A DNA stretch of 64,000 bases from Takakia lepidozioides (taxonomy: Eukaryota > Streptophyta > Takakiopsida > Takakiales > Takakiaceae): NCBI GenBank assembly GCA_030704615.1, contig CM060734.1, positions 50,980,042-51,044,041 of the forward strand. The letters are read 5' to 3'. Shown one piece after another: positions 33,011-44,759 of this stretch (its first letter is position 1; the number at the start of each line of letters is the position of its first letter). Both the position numbers and the translations under genes were made by a program. The notes below the pieces were generated by a model, which ran no database searches, was not told the origin of the DNA, and worked only from the letters and a program-made list of their open reading frames with translations.

Positions 33011-33500
33011 GTGTTCATCCCATTTGAGGATAGATGTTGCCGCACGTTCAGCCATCTCCACATTGCCATGGATTCTGCAGGCACAAAGCAAGGCCTTCCA
33101 CACCACAACGTCTGGATTGATTGGCATCTTATTAATCAGATCCACTACCTCATCCATTTGTCCCGCACGTCCAAGAAGGTACCCTGCAATCATCGCACTC
33201 CACGACACCAAATCTCGTTCAGCCATACTATCAAACACTCCCTCCGCATCCTCGACGCACCCACATTTTGCATACATGCCCACGAGGATATCGTTCAGAA
33301 TCACATCTGGTACAATTCCAACTTTTGCGATACAACCATGCACTCTTTGCCCTTTTCCAGGGCTGCCAGGCTTGCAAACGCATAGATGTGATGTGGTCGG
33401 GCTTCACCCCTTCCACCATCATCTGCTCACACGTCTCCAAAGCCTCCATCCCGCGCCCCTGCTGTGTATGCCCTGCAAGCATCGCGTTCCATGACACCAC
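33008..33500 (-). pseudogene. PPR fragment fused directly to an E motif
   Basis: The frame from 33343 reads MHGCIAKVGIVPDVILNDIL, VGMYAKCGCVEDAEGVFDSM and [15 protein letters not shown], then jumps at once to LLGRAGQMDEVVDLINKMPI and NPDVVVWKALLCACRIHGNV. The P2-L2-S2 motifs that should lie between are missing, yet the frame is kept, so the deletion was in frame. Upstream (33500-33344) lies a further P motif in a shifted frame. Confidence 0.75.
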
Positions 33501-33503
33501 ATT

Positions 33504-34009
33504 TCATTCAGCCATATTGTTGAACACTGCCTTCGCATCCTCGATGCTCCCACATTTGGCATACATGTCCGCGAGGGCATTGTTCAGAATGACATCGGGT
33601 ACAATTCCAGCTCTGACGATGTCGCCATGGGCCTCTTTGCCCTTTTCCAGAGCTCCCAGGCTTTGCACACGCATTGCAAACGCACACAAACTTCCCCCAT
33701 CATTTGTTCATAGGTCTCCAAAGCCTCCACCCCACGTCCCTGCTGTGCATACCCTGCAAGCATCGCGCTCCACGACACCACATCTCGTTCAGCCTGCATA
33801 TTGTTGAAAACTGCCTTTGCATCCTTAATGCATCCACATTTGGCATACATGTCCACCAAGGCACTGTTCATAATGACATCTGGTACAATTCCAGCTTTGA
33901 CGAGGTCATCATGGACCTCTTTCCCCTTTTCTAGGGCTCCTAGGCTTGCATACGCATTGCAAATGCAACCGAACGTGATGTGGTTGGGCTTCACCCCTTC
34001 GCGCATCAT
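33504..34009 (-). pseudogene. PPR fragment
   Basis: MMREGVKPNHITFGCICNAY, ASLGALEKGKEVHDDLVKAG, IVPDVIMNSALVDMYAKCGC and [20 protein letters not shown] form one P-L-S unit in a single frame, followed after a shift near 33690 by another L-S pair (33689-33504). Confidence 0.8.
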
Positions 34010-34035
34010 TTGCTCATACGCCTGTACCTCTGTTT

Positions 34036-34330
34036 ACCAACTTTGAAAGTCTCGAGGCTGAGCCAAACGCCCAGGCCCTTTTGGGGCCTAGTTATTGGGC
34101 AAACCACACACAGCAGGTTGATGCTTGTGTAAAGGGATTTCTAGAGGATATCCGGATCAATTGTTTAAACTGGGCGCGGAGTCAATGGCCACAAGGCTAC
34201 GGCAAACAACGTCTTAGGAATACTCTCTCTATCTCTCCCTCCAGACGAGAGGAATTCAAGGTCAGATGGTTGGGTCAGCTGCAATGTAGGACTAAAAACA
34301 CATACCCTAAGTTAATCGACTCTATCTTGG
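34036..34330 (+). repeat. Second copy of the LINE-tail repeat
   Basis: 34036-34250 matches 5940-6225 (plus strand), including the frame [20 protein letters not shown]. About 60 bases present in the first copy (GGGAAAACCC onward) are missing here. It interrupts the PPR array of element I. Confidence 0.7.
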
Positions 34331-34429
34331 AAGCAGGATTGCCCTGTCAAATAGGTTAAGTCCTGGCGGAAGAAGCGGTTTTCAAGGATCTGATTCTGAG
34401 TCCGCAAACACAAACGAATGTGATGTGGA

Positions 34430-34755
34430 TGGGCTTCACCCCTCGTGTGCACCTGCTTTCCCGCTTCAAGGCCTTTCATCTTGATGCACTTATGCAAGAC
34501 ACAGACATACGTATCTGAATCTGCTGAAATTCCTCCTTGGTTTAAAGTTTGTAGAGCCTCTTTCAGTCTGCTTGCCTCACAAAGCATCTTCACATGCCCA
34601 GAAGTGCCAGAAGAGGCATTGTGGACTCCCTCTCTTGATCCTCTTTCAGAAGTTGTGGTAACGGTATATGCCCATAAATTTGAGCATAGTAATATATGTG
34701 CAACACCCGTTGTCAGGAGCTGATGAATCGATGGGGTGTGATGGCAGCTTGTCAC
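34430..34755 (-). pseudogene. PPR N-terminal segment
   Basis: GSREGVHNASSGTSGHVKML, CEASRLKEALQTLNQGGISA and DSDTYVCVLHKCIKMKGLEA match the N-terminal region and first PPR motif of the copy at 25467-25156 (with SRLKEALQTL against GKLKEALQIL). It stops near 34430, where KQVHTRGEAHPHHIR shows a break. Confidence 0.75.
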
Positions 34756-34799
34756 TGAATGTTAAGACTGCACTCTTTATGTTGCGCTAGTTAGTTGAC

Positions 34800-34985
34800 C
34801 ATTTCCCCATGCAGGTTTCTTGTAGCTATTGATCCACAGGGAATCATAGGTCATCTAGAGCTTGAAGTCCGGCCCTGTTGGATGAGTCTGGACCCACACT
34901 CTATCCCTGCTCCTTCAGCTATCCATGCCTATGTACAAATCATGCATACATCCTTGCTTTGCTGCTAGCAGCTGACAATGACAGC
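34800..34985 (-). repeat. Partial fourth copy of the PPR-linked block
   Basis: Matches the block middle (GATCCACAGGGAATCATAGG and CCATGCCTATGTACAAATCA with changes) without the PPR motifs on either side. Confidence 0.7.
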
Positions 34986-35059
34986 CTAGATTTGTTCTAG
35001 GAAACACCCAACTCAACTTATCACACTAGTTCCTATGCTCAATTGCATCTGCTACTCTC

Positions 35060-35345
35060 TGTAATCCAACAGGCATTTACATTTTTTGCCTCGATTGTCC
35101 CACCATTAACAGGGGTCAGAAAAGTATTCATTCCACAGCTTCTCGTCTTTGTTACCTGTTTCTGGATACTTTCCTGTTGTCACATTGGCAGTATCATGTC
35201 AGTCACTCCAAACTATCAAAGGTTAAGTCAACCAGCTAACTTGCAGAATTCAACATGAAAATTTAGGGCTGATTCTGATAACAGGCATCTCAGGGCCTAG
35301 TCTGATGAGAGGCAAAAACAGGCTGAAATAGGTCGAAGAAGAGGG
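35060..35345 (+). repeat. Dispersed partial copy of the 0.57-kb repeat
   Basis: Shares GGGGTCAGAAAAGTATTCAT, TTCCACAGCTTCTC and CAACCAGCTAACTTGCAGAA with the array at 18056-20400. Halves A and B are joined by a deletion near 35282. Confidence 0.8.
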
Positions 35346-35389
35346 TACCGTCACCATATTGCGTGAAACCCCTCCGCGCTCAAGGATGT

Positions 35390-35840
35390 CGGGTGGCTCA
35401 ATTCTGGCTTTGATAATATCAGCATGGATCTTTTTGGCCTTTTCCAGGTCTGCTAGGCTGGCACATGCATCGAGAACGGAAGTGAATGTGACTTTGTCCG
35501 GTACCCACCCTTCCCATATCATTTGCTCATAGGTCTCCAAGGCCTCCTGACCACACCCTTGCTGAGCATATCCTGCAATCATCGCACTCCATGAAACCAC
35601 ATCTCGTCCAGCCATATTGACGAAAACTCGACGGGCCTCCTTCATGCTCCCGCACTTGGCATAGATGGCAGCAAGGGCAGCCTCTAGAATGATATCTGGT
35701 GCAATTCCAGCTTTCAAAATGTCAGCTTGGACCTGTTTTCCCTTTTCCAGGGCACCTATGCTGGCACACGCTGCTGAGAGCAGAAACGAACGTGACCTTG
35801 GTGGGCGTCACCCCTTCACGTACCATTGGTCAAAGGTTCC
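35390..35840 (-). pseudogene. PPR fragment
   Basis: Reading down: ALEKGKQVQADILKAGIAPD (frame change near 35715), [60 protein letters not shown] and LADLEKAKKIHADIIKARIE. About one and a third PLS units. It ends near 35390 in unrelated sequence with no E domain. Confidence 0.8.
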
Positions 35841-36189
35841 ACATTCTGTGTGCTGCTTGTGTATGTAGTCAGGTAATGCCAGATTGGTCTGTGAGAACCA
35901 CCACGGTGCAGAAAGAGATTGAAACACGGTGTAAGACCAAGCTGACTCTTCCAAGAACCTTGTAAACGCGATCAAGGACGCCGGGGCATCATCTATCCGG
36001 GTTTTTTCCCAGTTATTTTCGGGCAGACTGGGCAGGGCCCAAAGAAATTGACGACGTACGAAACGTGGCTACGACAGGTGGCTACGACACGTGGAGACGA
36101 CACGTGGCGACGATGATGTGGCACTATGGCACCCTATTCCTGCTCTACGCTAAACTAGCTCTCGACCTTCGGTCGTCGCTAGAATTTTA

Positions 36190-38000
36190 GGACTTTTCCA
36201 ACCCCTTTGTATATACATAGTCTGTATGTGGGGGTATTTAATAAACCCCCTTCTGTTCACGCACGTGATAGGTACATTAAACCTTGGTGCACCCCCCGGG
36301 TATTGTGACAAGTTTACATGGCGTGCCTGAATGGATTCATGAGTCTACTGTTTGCTTATCATGGCATCTCAGCCTGGAATCTTAGAACCACAGGAGCACC
36401 ACAGTTTTCTGGAGGAATCGCAGCTGAGCACCCATCTCTTCAACCCCAACTTGGCACAAAATAGGCTACAGCCATGCAAGCTCCAACAATCTTCCAATCG
36501 CTTTTGCCACTTCTTAATGAAAGGAAAAATTGTCATTTACAAAGCAACTTAAAGATGCTATTGAGCCCACTAAACATCAGCATGCTAACTTCAGTCCAGT
36601 GCTGTAAGTCTCTTTCCAAGGATTAAGTGGAGATCCCTACCATATCAAACGTGTCCTACCACTGCCAAAGATCTGGAAACAACTCCTGCCAGAGCTGTTC
36701 TTTGCTCATTGCTTGACCCACACAACAAGAACATGGGAATTGGCCAGATGTTGATTGTTCACGACTCGACAGTGGAGCGCTAGTGCTTATATCTCTAGTA
36801 ATGCTCAAGAAAACATGAATTTACATGGAAACCTCCATACAGACAAGGCCAATGCTTAGTGCAACAAATAGTGTTCAATTGTTTAAGTGGATTGCAAATA
36901 ACAAATAGAACAAGGAGGTGGATTGTCCGAAATAAACCCTCCATAGAATTCATATGTCTCTCGCTATGCTTCTCTTTGTCTCCTTTGGGCCTCCCTTCTT
37001 TCTGCGGACGACATAAAGTAACATTTCTGTTTATTTTATTTCTTGGCAGCATATCTGCATGAGGCTTTCCATCTACAGAATCTCTTCTGAGCTTCCAATC
37101 GTGGGCGTTGTAAAGTTTCTTTCTCTCTATTCTGTGAGGGTGTCTTCCATTACGAGGATCTGAAGTGCTTAGCGGCAAGAGGGGTTGACTCTTACATAAT
37201 CCCTTCAACAATAATTGTTTTTGGGCTGCGTGTGGAGCGGCCCTCTCTCTTGAGCAGAGAATCCCTCATAAGCTCCTTGAGCTTTCCACAGAAGTTATAA
37301 TCTACCATTTCACGCAGTGGTCCGTCTTGAGCAGTGCAGGAGCTGCCATTGCTAGTCAAACGAAGGGCTGGAAAAGGGCAGAGAAAGGTACAGGCTGCCA
37401 CGCAATCGTTGGCGATGTCGGACCACCCCGCAGAAAAAATAACCCTCCCAGAGACAGTTGGAGGGTTCCATCTGTATGGTATGGAAGTCAACCTCCAAAT
37501 GCCATGGTATTGTGCACATCAACCACAATCACAGAACCGAGCATTGATGTGCAAGGGCTGGTGTAGGCATCCCTCCGGCAAACACAACATTCATTGCTGC
37601 TATATCCCCCCTTTTGAACACAGGTCTGGCATTATGCTGGTACTCCCAGAGAGATAAGGGAGAGCGTCTTACATCTGGACGAACTTATAGCATAAATTTT
37701 GAGGAGGAAGCTCGAAATGCTGACACCACTTGGAACTTCCTGCAGAATCCAAGGTATTCGCAGACTTGTTATACCTGATATCTTGAGGGAGAACCTGGTG
37801 GATATTTCACCAAATAGAGGATCGTCTCCCACAGGCATAGATAATCTCTCCATCTGTAGGGCCAAACGCACCTTCAATGGATGGAAAGATTATCTATGCC
37901 AAACGCACCTTCAATGAAAGCAATGCAGACGCTGCAAGGCATCTGATGAAACCCTATAAGACTTTATTTACAACATGTACAATGGGTAAACGTGCATATG
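36190..38000. other. Intergenic, no gene recognised
   Basis: Flank of element I. Minus frames at 36795-37211 (138 codons, basic) and 37192-37491 (99 codons) overlap and are unrecognised. A 19-base direct duplication, GCCAAACGCACCTTCAATG, occurs at about 37860 and 37898. GGGGGTATTTAATAAACCCCC at about 36230-36250 is a short palindrome. Confidence 0.3.
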
Positions 38001-38110
38001 ATGTGAAGTTCCCAAAAAGGGGGGGGGAGGAACAAGAAACAAGATAAGAAAACAAAAAGCTATAGTAAGCTACTCAACCAGCGACAAAAACAGAAGCTAT
38101 AGTAAACTAC

Positions 38111-41100
38111 TCAAGCAGAGCGACCCTCCCACCCAACAGCCTGGAGGAGATCAGGCAAGGAGATAGGCAAAGTGTCAGGCAAAGGCGGAAGATGAGATGA
38201 CGCGGAGCTAGCCACATCAGCCCGATGCAAAATAGAGATGGCTTGTGCTCTCTGCAAAGCAACTGAAACACGTTGTCGATAGTAGGCGACAAGGACGGAG
38301 GCATGTGGGACGCCAGTGGACCCGCTCTTGGCTGCATGATGTGCACATGTCCGCAGGAATTCGTCGAAGCGCCGGTGCAATGAGCCAAATATTTCGACCG
38401 CCAGTGGAAGAAATGTGTCGGTGGGGTGACGATCGCTGTACTCGCGCTCCTTGGCCTGGGCTGCTACAGTGGCTGCCGTGCCTGGTGTGGTAGTTGCGCA
38501 AGATAGCAGATCCGCTCGAGTGGGGTCGGCGAGAACGACATCTGCTAAGGTACGCAAATCATCTCTAGATATGACGATATCAACACGGCGGCGTGTAGAG
38601 TGGGACGTGAGCGTGGGTCGTAGATGTGGTTGCTCACGCAATACATGATACCCTGCCTCCCGAGCAATAGATGCCACCGCATCGCGAACCATATCATGAG
38701 ACGCAGTGCGCTCACCACCACATGGACAGCGGAGGAGATGGATGACAAGGTCATCGATGGGCTGAAGACAGACGCAGCGCTGAAGGCCCAATGCCGAAGG
38801 ATGAGGCAAACCGAGTCGAAGGCGGAGTGCAGTAGTGAAAATAGGGGATGAGATGCGAAAATGTGCGATAGTGGGTCGTGCTGCCAACCATGCCCCTGCT
38901 CCGGGTCCTGCGCATGACAGAAGTCGGGCTCGATGCAACTCAGAAGAAGCACTTGAGAGCATGCCGGAAAAGGAATGATGGTGCACGCGCTCGGAAATGG
39001 ACTCCTGAAGATGGTCGAGGCCTTGAGCAACCAACTGCTCAAATGGTGGTAGACATGCTCGCGCCGGTGCCGGAAGAAGAACTCGTGCAGAGCGGAGATG
39101 CTGCTGGAAGGGTAAAATGTCACTGTCGACATGTGCAACAGCGTCCATAAGGATGGGACGATGGTCATAGAGAAATCGTGAAGCGAGGGCTGGCGCCACC
39201 AATGCCCAATTGCCGAGGAAAGCTGACGGGGCGGTAGTGACAGTGGACAAAAGACCCACACCACCGGAAGAGACGGACAAGGTGGCTTGTTGTCGTGGCA
39301 AAAGTCCCTGAGCACCCTCCAAAACTCTTGGTCCTAACAATCTCCTGAAGATAGTCATCATGGTAGTATCAAACCCAGATAAGAGGTGTAGGAAATTTGG
39401 GCTGGGTGGAACAGTGCGCAAGAGATATGAGGGACACTGAAGGAAACATTTGGTCAAGATTCCATATGCTACCTGTACATCTCCGAGCCTAGGAAAGAGA
39501 TCGGCGTGGGTGGCATCCTGGTGGAGTGCATCTTCCAAGAAGGACGTTGTGAACTGGGTGGTGCCAAAAGGGACTCCCAGGATTCTGATGCCATTGGGCG
39601 GAGCAATGAAGTGAGCAGGGAGGACAAAATCTGTAGGGAGACCGGATGGAGACCACACCGCACGCTTGCGAGGTTGCACTGAAAGGCCCACGGTAGAGAG
39701 TTGGGTGACAAAATGATAGTAAGCTGAAAGTACTTGTGAGGCAGGGCCTACAATGTGCGTGTCGTCTGCCACCGACGGAAAAAGACAAGATGAGTGAACT
39801 TGTGCAGAAGCCATGAGGGCGCGGACATGAGCCATGGCAAACAAAGGTCCTCCTAAAGGGTCGCCTTGGCGGGTCCCAACCTCGGACTGAATGATGGAGC
39901 ACTCACCTAGGCGAGAATGATGACTGTAGTATATGGGAGTGGTGATGCATAGAATAATCGAACAAACGGAATGAGCTGGTGGAAATCTCCTTCGGCTGAA
40001 CGGAGCTCTTGAAAGATAGCCGCTCGTGACACAGTGTTGAAAGCGTTGGTGACGTTGACCTGGAGAACCACCCAATCCGGATGAAGATCAAGAGCTGCAT
40101 GAATCCCCTGAACCACCGCCTCGCAATCGCCTGGAGTGGCGACCCCGAACTAGTGCGGAAAGAGGTGTCCGGAGAAGGCATCTCGAAACTGAAGACAAAG
40201 TGAGCGGCTGACAAGGCGGTAAAGAACCTCTCCAACTGCGATAGGGCAGATGCCAGTACCTGAGGGTTTGCTCATAGCCAACAATCTGGAAGCCCCAAGG
40301 AGACGGGCCACTGGGGCAGGGATACGGCCAGCAGCAATAAAGGAGCAAATCTGAAATAGCTGAGAGAAGCCACTAGCAGAGTCCTGTGGAGAGAAACAGT
40401 CGCGTAAGTGCTCATACAAGAGACCGGAAGGACCTGCTGCTGCAAGATGGGGACTGCGCGTGAAGGCCTGAGTGAAGACCTCCCGATCTAGCTTGAGATC
40501 CTGGTCTGGCTCAAAGTCCTCAACAAAAAGCGGCAGAATATCCTGAGCTGATGGGTGAAAGGCTTCGAAGGCAGTGACAGTATCCGGTGATGGAGGCGCT
40601 GGTGAGGAAGGTGCTAAAGCCTTGGCCGCGCGTGAGTAGTCGCCAACGCGGCCTAACATGAGACTATGACGAAGTCGCCTGTGGGCCGATGAGGGTGGCT
40701 ACGTGGAGGAAGCGGGAGGGGCGCGTGCAGCAAGGGCTAGTGCCCGTAATTGATGATCATCTTGCAGACTCTCCTAATCTCCAGATAAAAAACGGCGAAG
40801 ACGGATGCGCGTCTCTCTGTGCCCTGACTGACCGCCACGAGGGGGCAAAACCAAACACCACTGAGGAAATAACAAGAAAAGATACCATGCTGGTATATCA
40901 TCAGGATCACGAACCAGCCTGTCTAAGGGTAGACGGAGTGCCAGTTGGACCTCATGACGTAGTGCCACCGGAATTCTTGTATAAAGATGAGGCCTTGGCA
41001 GTCCTAGCTGAAATGCGCCCAGAACATCTAGCGCTGAAAGCCAATGCCAAGCAGAGGCAGGAGGTGGCGCGTGCAAGACACTGGGCTGAAATGGAGAAGT

Positions 41101-41786
41101 ACCATTTGTGTGGGATTGATGAAGAGCCGCACACGTGCGCTGGTGTCGCGCAAGCCCTCTGATGCGCGCAAAAAGACGACCGCAAGCTGGGCATGGGGTA
41201 CGGTCTGATAGGAGAGGCGCCTGCTATTTAGGTAAGAGTGATGGGGTTGGCAATGCAGACTGTACAACTGGAGAAGAAGGCACGTGGAGAGGCTCATGAC
41301 CAAGAGGAGTTGGGCTGCCTTGAAGCCGCTGCCGAGAATGGGACCTGGAGGAGAAGTAACTGGTGTGGGACCTCGAACCCTACCTGAGAGGCGCAGTGGG
41401 GGAGGGCTCAACAGACATTGTGGGAGTTCTTCGGTCGGTGGGGCACCAATGGAAGAACCTGGACTCAGCGGTGGAAAAGACCGTTGTGAAGATGACGACT
41501 CTTCTTGAACTTGGTGTCTGGAGCTTGGACTCTGGTGCGCATCAGGAACATGTGAGCTAGGGGTAGGGGTACGTTGGCGTTGGGGTCTTCCAAGAGGAGC
41601 AGGTCTTCCAGTAGGAGCAGTTGCGGCTGTGTTCAGCACCTCTAGTTGCTCTGGAGAGCGAACTGCCAGGGATGGTGGAGTAGGCAGTAAAGGGGTTGTG
41701 GTGAGGGCTGGAGTTGGCTGCCTGTACGGCGTCAGGGCTGAACGAGCCCATCGAGGCATCTCCCCTTTGATTATAAGAAACTGCAA
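38111..41786 (-). mobile_element. Non-LTR retrotransposon relic with zinc finger and nuclease-like tail
   Basis: Read down from 41786. First a Pro/Ser-rich N-terminal part, then at about 41190 a C2HC-type finger (CPACGRLFARIRGLARHQRT and C). Next (40659-40150) comes the RT N-terminal region with GPSGLLYEHLRD and RLLAMSKPSGTGICPIAVGE. Then FPH and a stop at about 40151, followed by FGVATPGDCEAVVQG and motif A. A frameshift lies at about 39920. From 40075 to 38111 one 654-codon frame has VGTRQGDPLGGPLF, the motif C box VADDTHIVG, a CCHC-like CVCLQPIDD-HLLRCPCGGERT segment, and RRRVDIVISRDD with ADVVLADPT. The last resembles the restriction-like endonuclease of R2/NeSL-type elements. Motif A reads VNVTNAFN: the catalytic Asp is Asn. 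So the element is dead. A and T tails and target duplications were not found. Confidence 0.8.
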
Positions 41787-41789
41787 ACT

Positions 41790-42250
41790 TTTGTATGGTT
41801 TACATAATATTGTATGGTTTACAGAATAGAAGTTAGAACTAGTTGTTGTATAGTTAGTTGAGAAGCTTATTCAAATGTGTCGATGCAGGTTCTGTTTGAT
41901 TCGAGGTCGTCGACGCTCTAAAAGTACCCCAATTAGGATCAGATTATCGCCTCTCGGATTTGTCTAAAGCACTGGGGATTAATGTCCTGGACTTTATGTT
42001 CATGCATATATGCAAAGCCATATAGAGCGCATGTGGCCTGCACATAGACACCTGGAGCCTGTGATCTCTCCTGTGGAATCGTCCGCTGCCACACACTTTC
42101 AGCACCTCTTTGCAAAAACAGCTCTTGCATATCTCACTGTTTTGGTCTCTTGTCCTGTTCGACCGTCTTGAGTTGCCTTCATTTTGCGCCCACAAAGGCA
42201 TGGCCAAGCGTTCGCACTGTAGGCGCATGATTTGACCGTCAAGGGCCGAA
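41790..42250. other. Intergenic between LINE relic and PNSB3-like gene
   Basis: Holds the promoter region of the downstream gene, but no clear TATA box. TGTATGGTTTACA occurs twice (about 41794 and 41812). A minus frame (41944-42291) with LNAAISALDGQIMRLQCERL is unrecognised and overlaps the first codons of the next gene. Confidence 0.3.
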
Positions 42251-44753
42251 ATGGCTGCATTCAAGTCTCTTAGCCTCCCTCCCTCTATCACCTTCCCTCA
42301 ATTCGACACTCACAGGGAGAGAGTGGGGGACAGCAGGGTGGAGTCACGAGGATGGGGAAAAGATAGAAGGCAACCACTGAGACTAGCGTGTTCTAGTGCC
42401 GAAGCTGCTTACACATCATCTCCGGCTGTACAGGAGGGCCCTCCCACGATCGACCTGGAGTTTGTTGGGGTATGTTTGGGGTTGAAAGCTGCAATTCTCC
42501 ATACATTGCAAAGATTCTGTCTTGTTTTGCTTAGATGAGCGCTCTCATTGGTATATCTGCATCGCACAATATGCTCGAGATAAAGTTCCAAAGAATGGAG
42601 ATGAGAGTTCGATCTCTGCTTTAGTTTCTATTCTATTGGGTGCATCCGCCAGCTTCTATAACAGATAGCCGAGGTCATTATAATCCGTAAGCCAAGATTC
42701 TGGCAGTTCACAATCTGAAAAAGTACATCTGGAATTGAGAATTTGTTGACAGTAGCAGATACCAATTGACAGGCTCACTTCATGCACCTTCAATGCAAGA
42801 CTTCACAGACAAAAAGATAGACGAAAGTTTCAATTTTGATTCAAAGCACAGGCATGTGAAAGTGAGGAGGCTTTACCGGACCTGACACGGTAAGGAACGA
42901 CAACAAGAAGGGGCAGGTAAGCAATGTATAACCGTGGGAGTGAAGAGGACTGCACGTGATATCAGAATGGGAAGAGATTTGAAGTCACTACTCATAACTG
43001 CAAAGACAGCAAGCTGAGTGCTGTTCCTGAAAGGCAGGTATGATCTTGCTTTGATCACAAGCCAGTTTTATTGGCGTTTTTTGGCAGCCTGAGGAGGGTT
43101 CAGAAGTAGCCAAAGTGTCGGCCGTGAGTGGGGAGAAATTGCTGAGGAACATCATGCTGGACAGTAAGCTGGAGCTCTATTCACTTTGGGTATGCGCCAG
43201 AAAGGCCTTATTAGAATGTGAAAATTTGCCATAACACTGTATAGTCGTATCCATATTTACCGGTTGGTTTGTCAGTGGGCCTATGAGAGGTTTGGAGACA
43301 TTTCTTGACATCCCCTTGCATGAATCAGAGCCAACGCAAGCAGAGGAGACAATGTTGCACTTCTCCCCAGGATTTGATTTCTGTGCCCTATGACAATCAT
43401 TTGGGGGACTTCATAGTCATACAAAAAGAGAGGGTGTTAGCAGCAGTTTTGGCCAGACCAAACTCCAGCATGCCTTGAAAAATAGACAGAAGTCTCTCAT
43501 GCTTTTAGGGTGCAACCATGTGGCAACAGGGGAAAGTAATGAACTGTGGAGGAGGAGGCAGCTGTGGCACTTGCATTGTACAGGTGGGTACATGATTTAC
43601 TACTTTGTATGAGACGGCTGTTGTTGTATACTCTTGTAGGATATACAAGTATTTGGCTAGGTTTCTATGTACTTCCACCCACCCCATGCACACTCAGACT
43701 AGTCTGGGGCTTGTAAGACCCCCCAGCACTCTCAGGGGGACCTTTTTCTTGGCTTTACACCTTTAGTCTGAGCCAGTTAGGTCGATTCGATATATATTCC
43801 TAAATGTTTTAAAAGGTGATGTGCTGCATGTGTGGACACAGATCTTGGAGGGCCAAGAGTTGTTGAATGAACGCACAGATACAGAGTATCGACTCTTGAA
43901 GAAGGTACATCTGGCTGTGTGTTTCTTTGTGCCTTTTATATGAACAGTGGTGAATGGTCCTAGACCCATCTTAATCTGTTCCAAGCCAAGGGGAGCACTG
44001 CTGAAAGCAAGCTCAAATCTTTCGATGTGACAGCACTGCCAACATATGAATCAAAACTATGCAACCTGATTGAGGCCATCACAAGTCACATACACTCTGG
44101 CGGGCTGGAACCCATGACCAGCTCTGGGAATGTTAGTATCAAGTGGGATGTTACCCTCCAAGGTGCATGATATAGTTCACAAGGAAAGGCCAATGAGTGC
44201 TCTGTCTCTGTCTCTCTCTCTCTCTCTCATTTCTGTTTTCTCCTGTGTCCCATAGATCTCCTCTACTTCTCTACAGCACCACAAGGCTACTGCAGGGTTT
44301 CAATGTCATTCCTCCATGACTATTATGAAACGAAGTGAAGCAGATTAGTATCTCCATGAAGGGGATACTTTCTTTCAAGACCGATGCCTTCCTCCCCTTC
44401 CAGATCTAATATGATGGGAATGAGGAATGTTGTGGTGCAGAAGCCGGAGAGTTGGAGGCTTGCTTGTCAAACAATTGTAGGCGACAAGTCCAACAGTGGC
44501 AAGGTGGGTTTGGATGTACACTCTGCCATTGCATCCACTTGTGTCTCTGCTCACCAAACACTTTTCTGGAGACTCTGGAGTAGCTCTTCAAGGGGGCCAT
44601 TGATTTCTTGCTGCTAACACATCAGTAGCCTATCGCACTCTTCATAGCCTGGCTGCTCCATACGAGGTAAGATTAGTATGGGGGCACTGATTACATGGGT
44701 CTTGTTCTGGCACATGGCAGGTGGTGGTACAACGACAACCACAGAAAACATGA
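42251..44753 (+). CDS. PNSB3: Plastid [2Fe-2S] ferredoxin-like subunit of the NDH complex (PNSB3/NDF4 type)
   Basis: PNSB3 (NDF4) is a subunit of subcomplex B of the chloroplast NDH complex, which runs cyclic electron flow round photosystem I. Exons: 42251-42469, 43088-43189, 43509-43583, 43842-43904, 44441-44503, 44721-44753, all GT-AG and phase 0, giving 184 residues. Residues 1-50 are Ser/Arg-rich, a likely transit peptide. The mature part has GPPTIDLEFVG, SGEKLLRNIMLDSKLELYSL, the cluster motif NCGGGGSCGTC (three Cys), ILEGQELLNERTDTEYRLLK and WRLACQTIVGDKSNSGK with the fourth Cys. It ends VVVQRQPQKT. I assign it from memory of the plant family; the order of blocks matches throughout. The C-terminal tail is shorter and different. 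A general ferredoxin-like protein is the alternative. Confidence 0.85.
44205..44228. repeat. (CT)n microsatellite
   Basis: CT run in intron 4 of the PNSB3-like gene. Confidence 0.9.
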
Positions 44754-44759
44754 TCACTG

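Larger units (their letters stand above)
26169..36183 (-). mobile_element. Helitron-like element I carrying PPR fragments
   Basis: Minus-strand element of about 10.0 kb. The 5' end is TCTAGCGACGACCGAAGGTC at 36183 and the 3' end is CGCGAAGCCCTAG at 26169, followed by T at 26168. It abuts element II head to tail with one base between. It holds PPR/E/DYW pieces, a scrap of the 0.57-kb repeat (35060-35345), a LINE-tail repeat (34036-34250) and the basic-protein frame at 26318-27049 next to its 3' end. No Rep/helicase is visible. The shared, sharply ending termini of the two elements are direct evidence that they are one family; calling them Helitrons is inference. Confidence 0.5.

Noticed and set aside
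38217-39902. Further proteins on both strands across the LINE
   Set aside because: They are other-frame readings of the 654-codon RT frame, which alone carries motifs.
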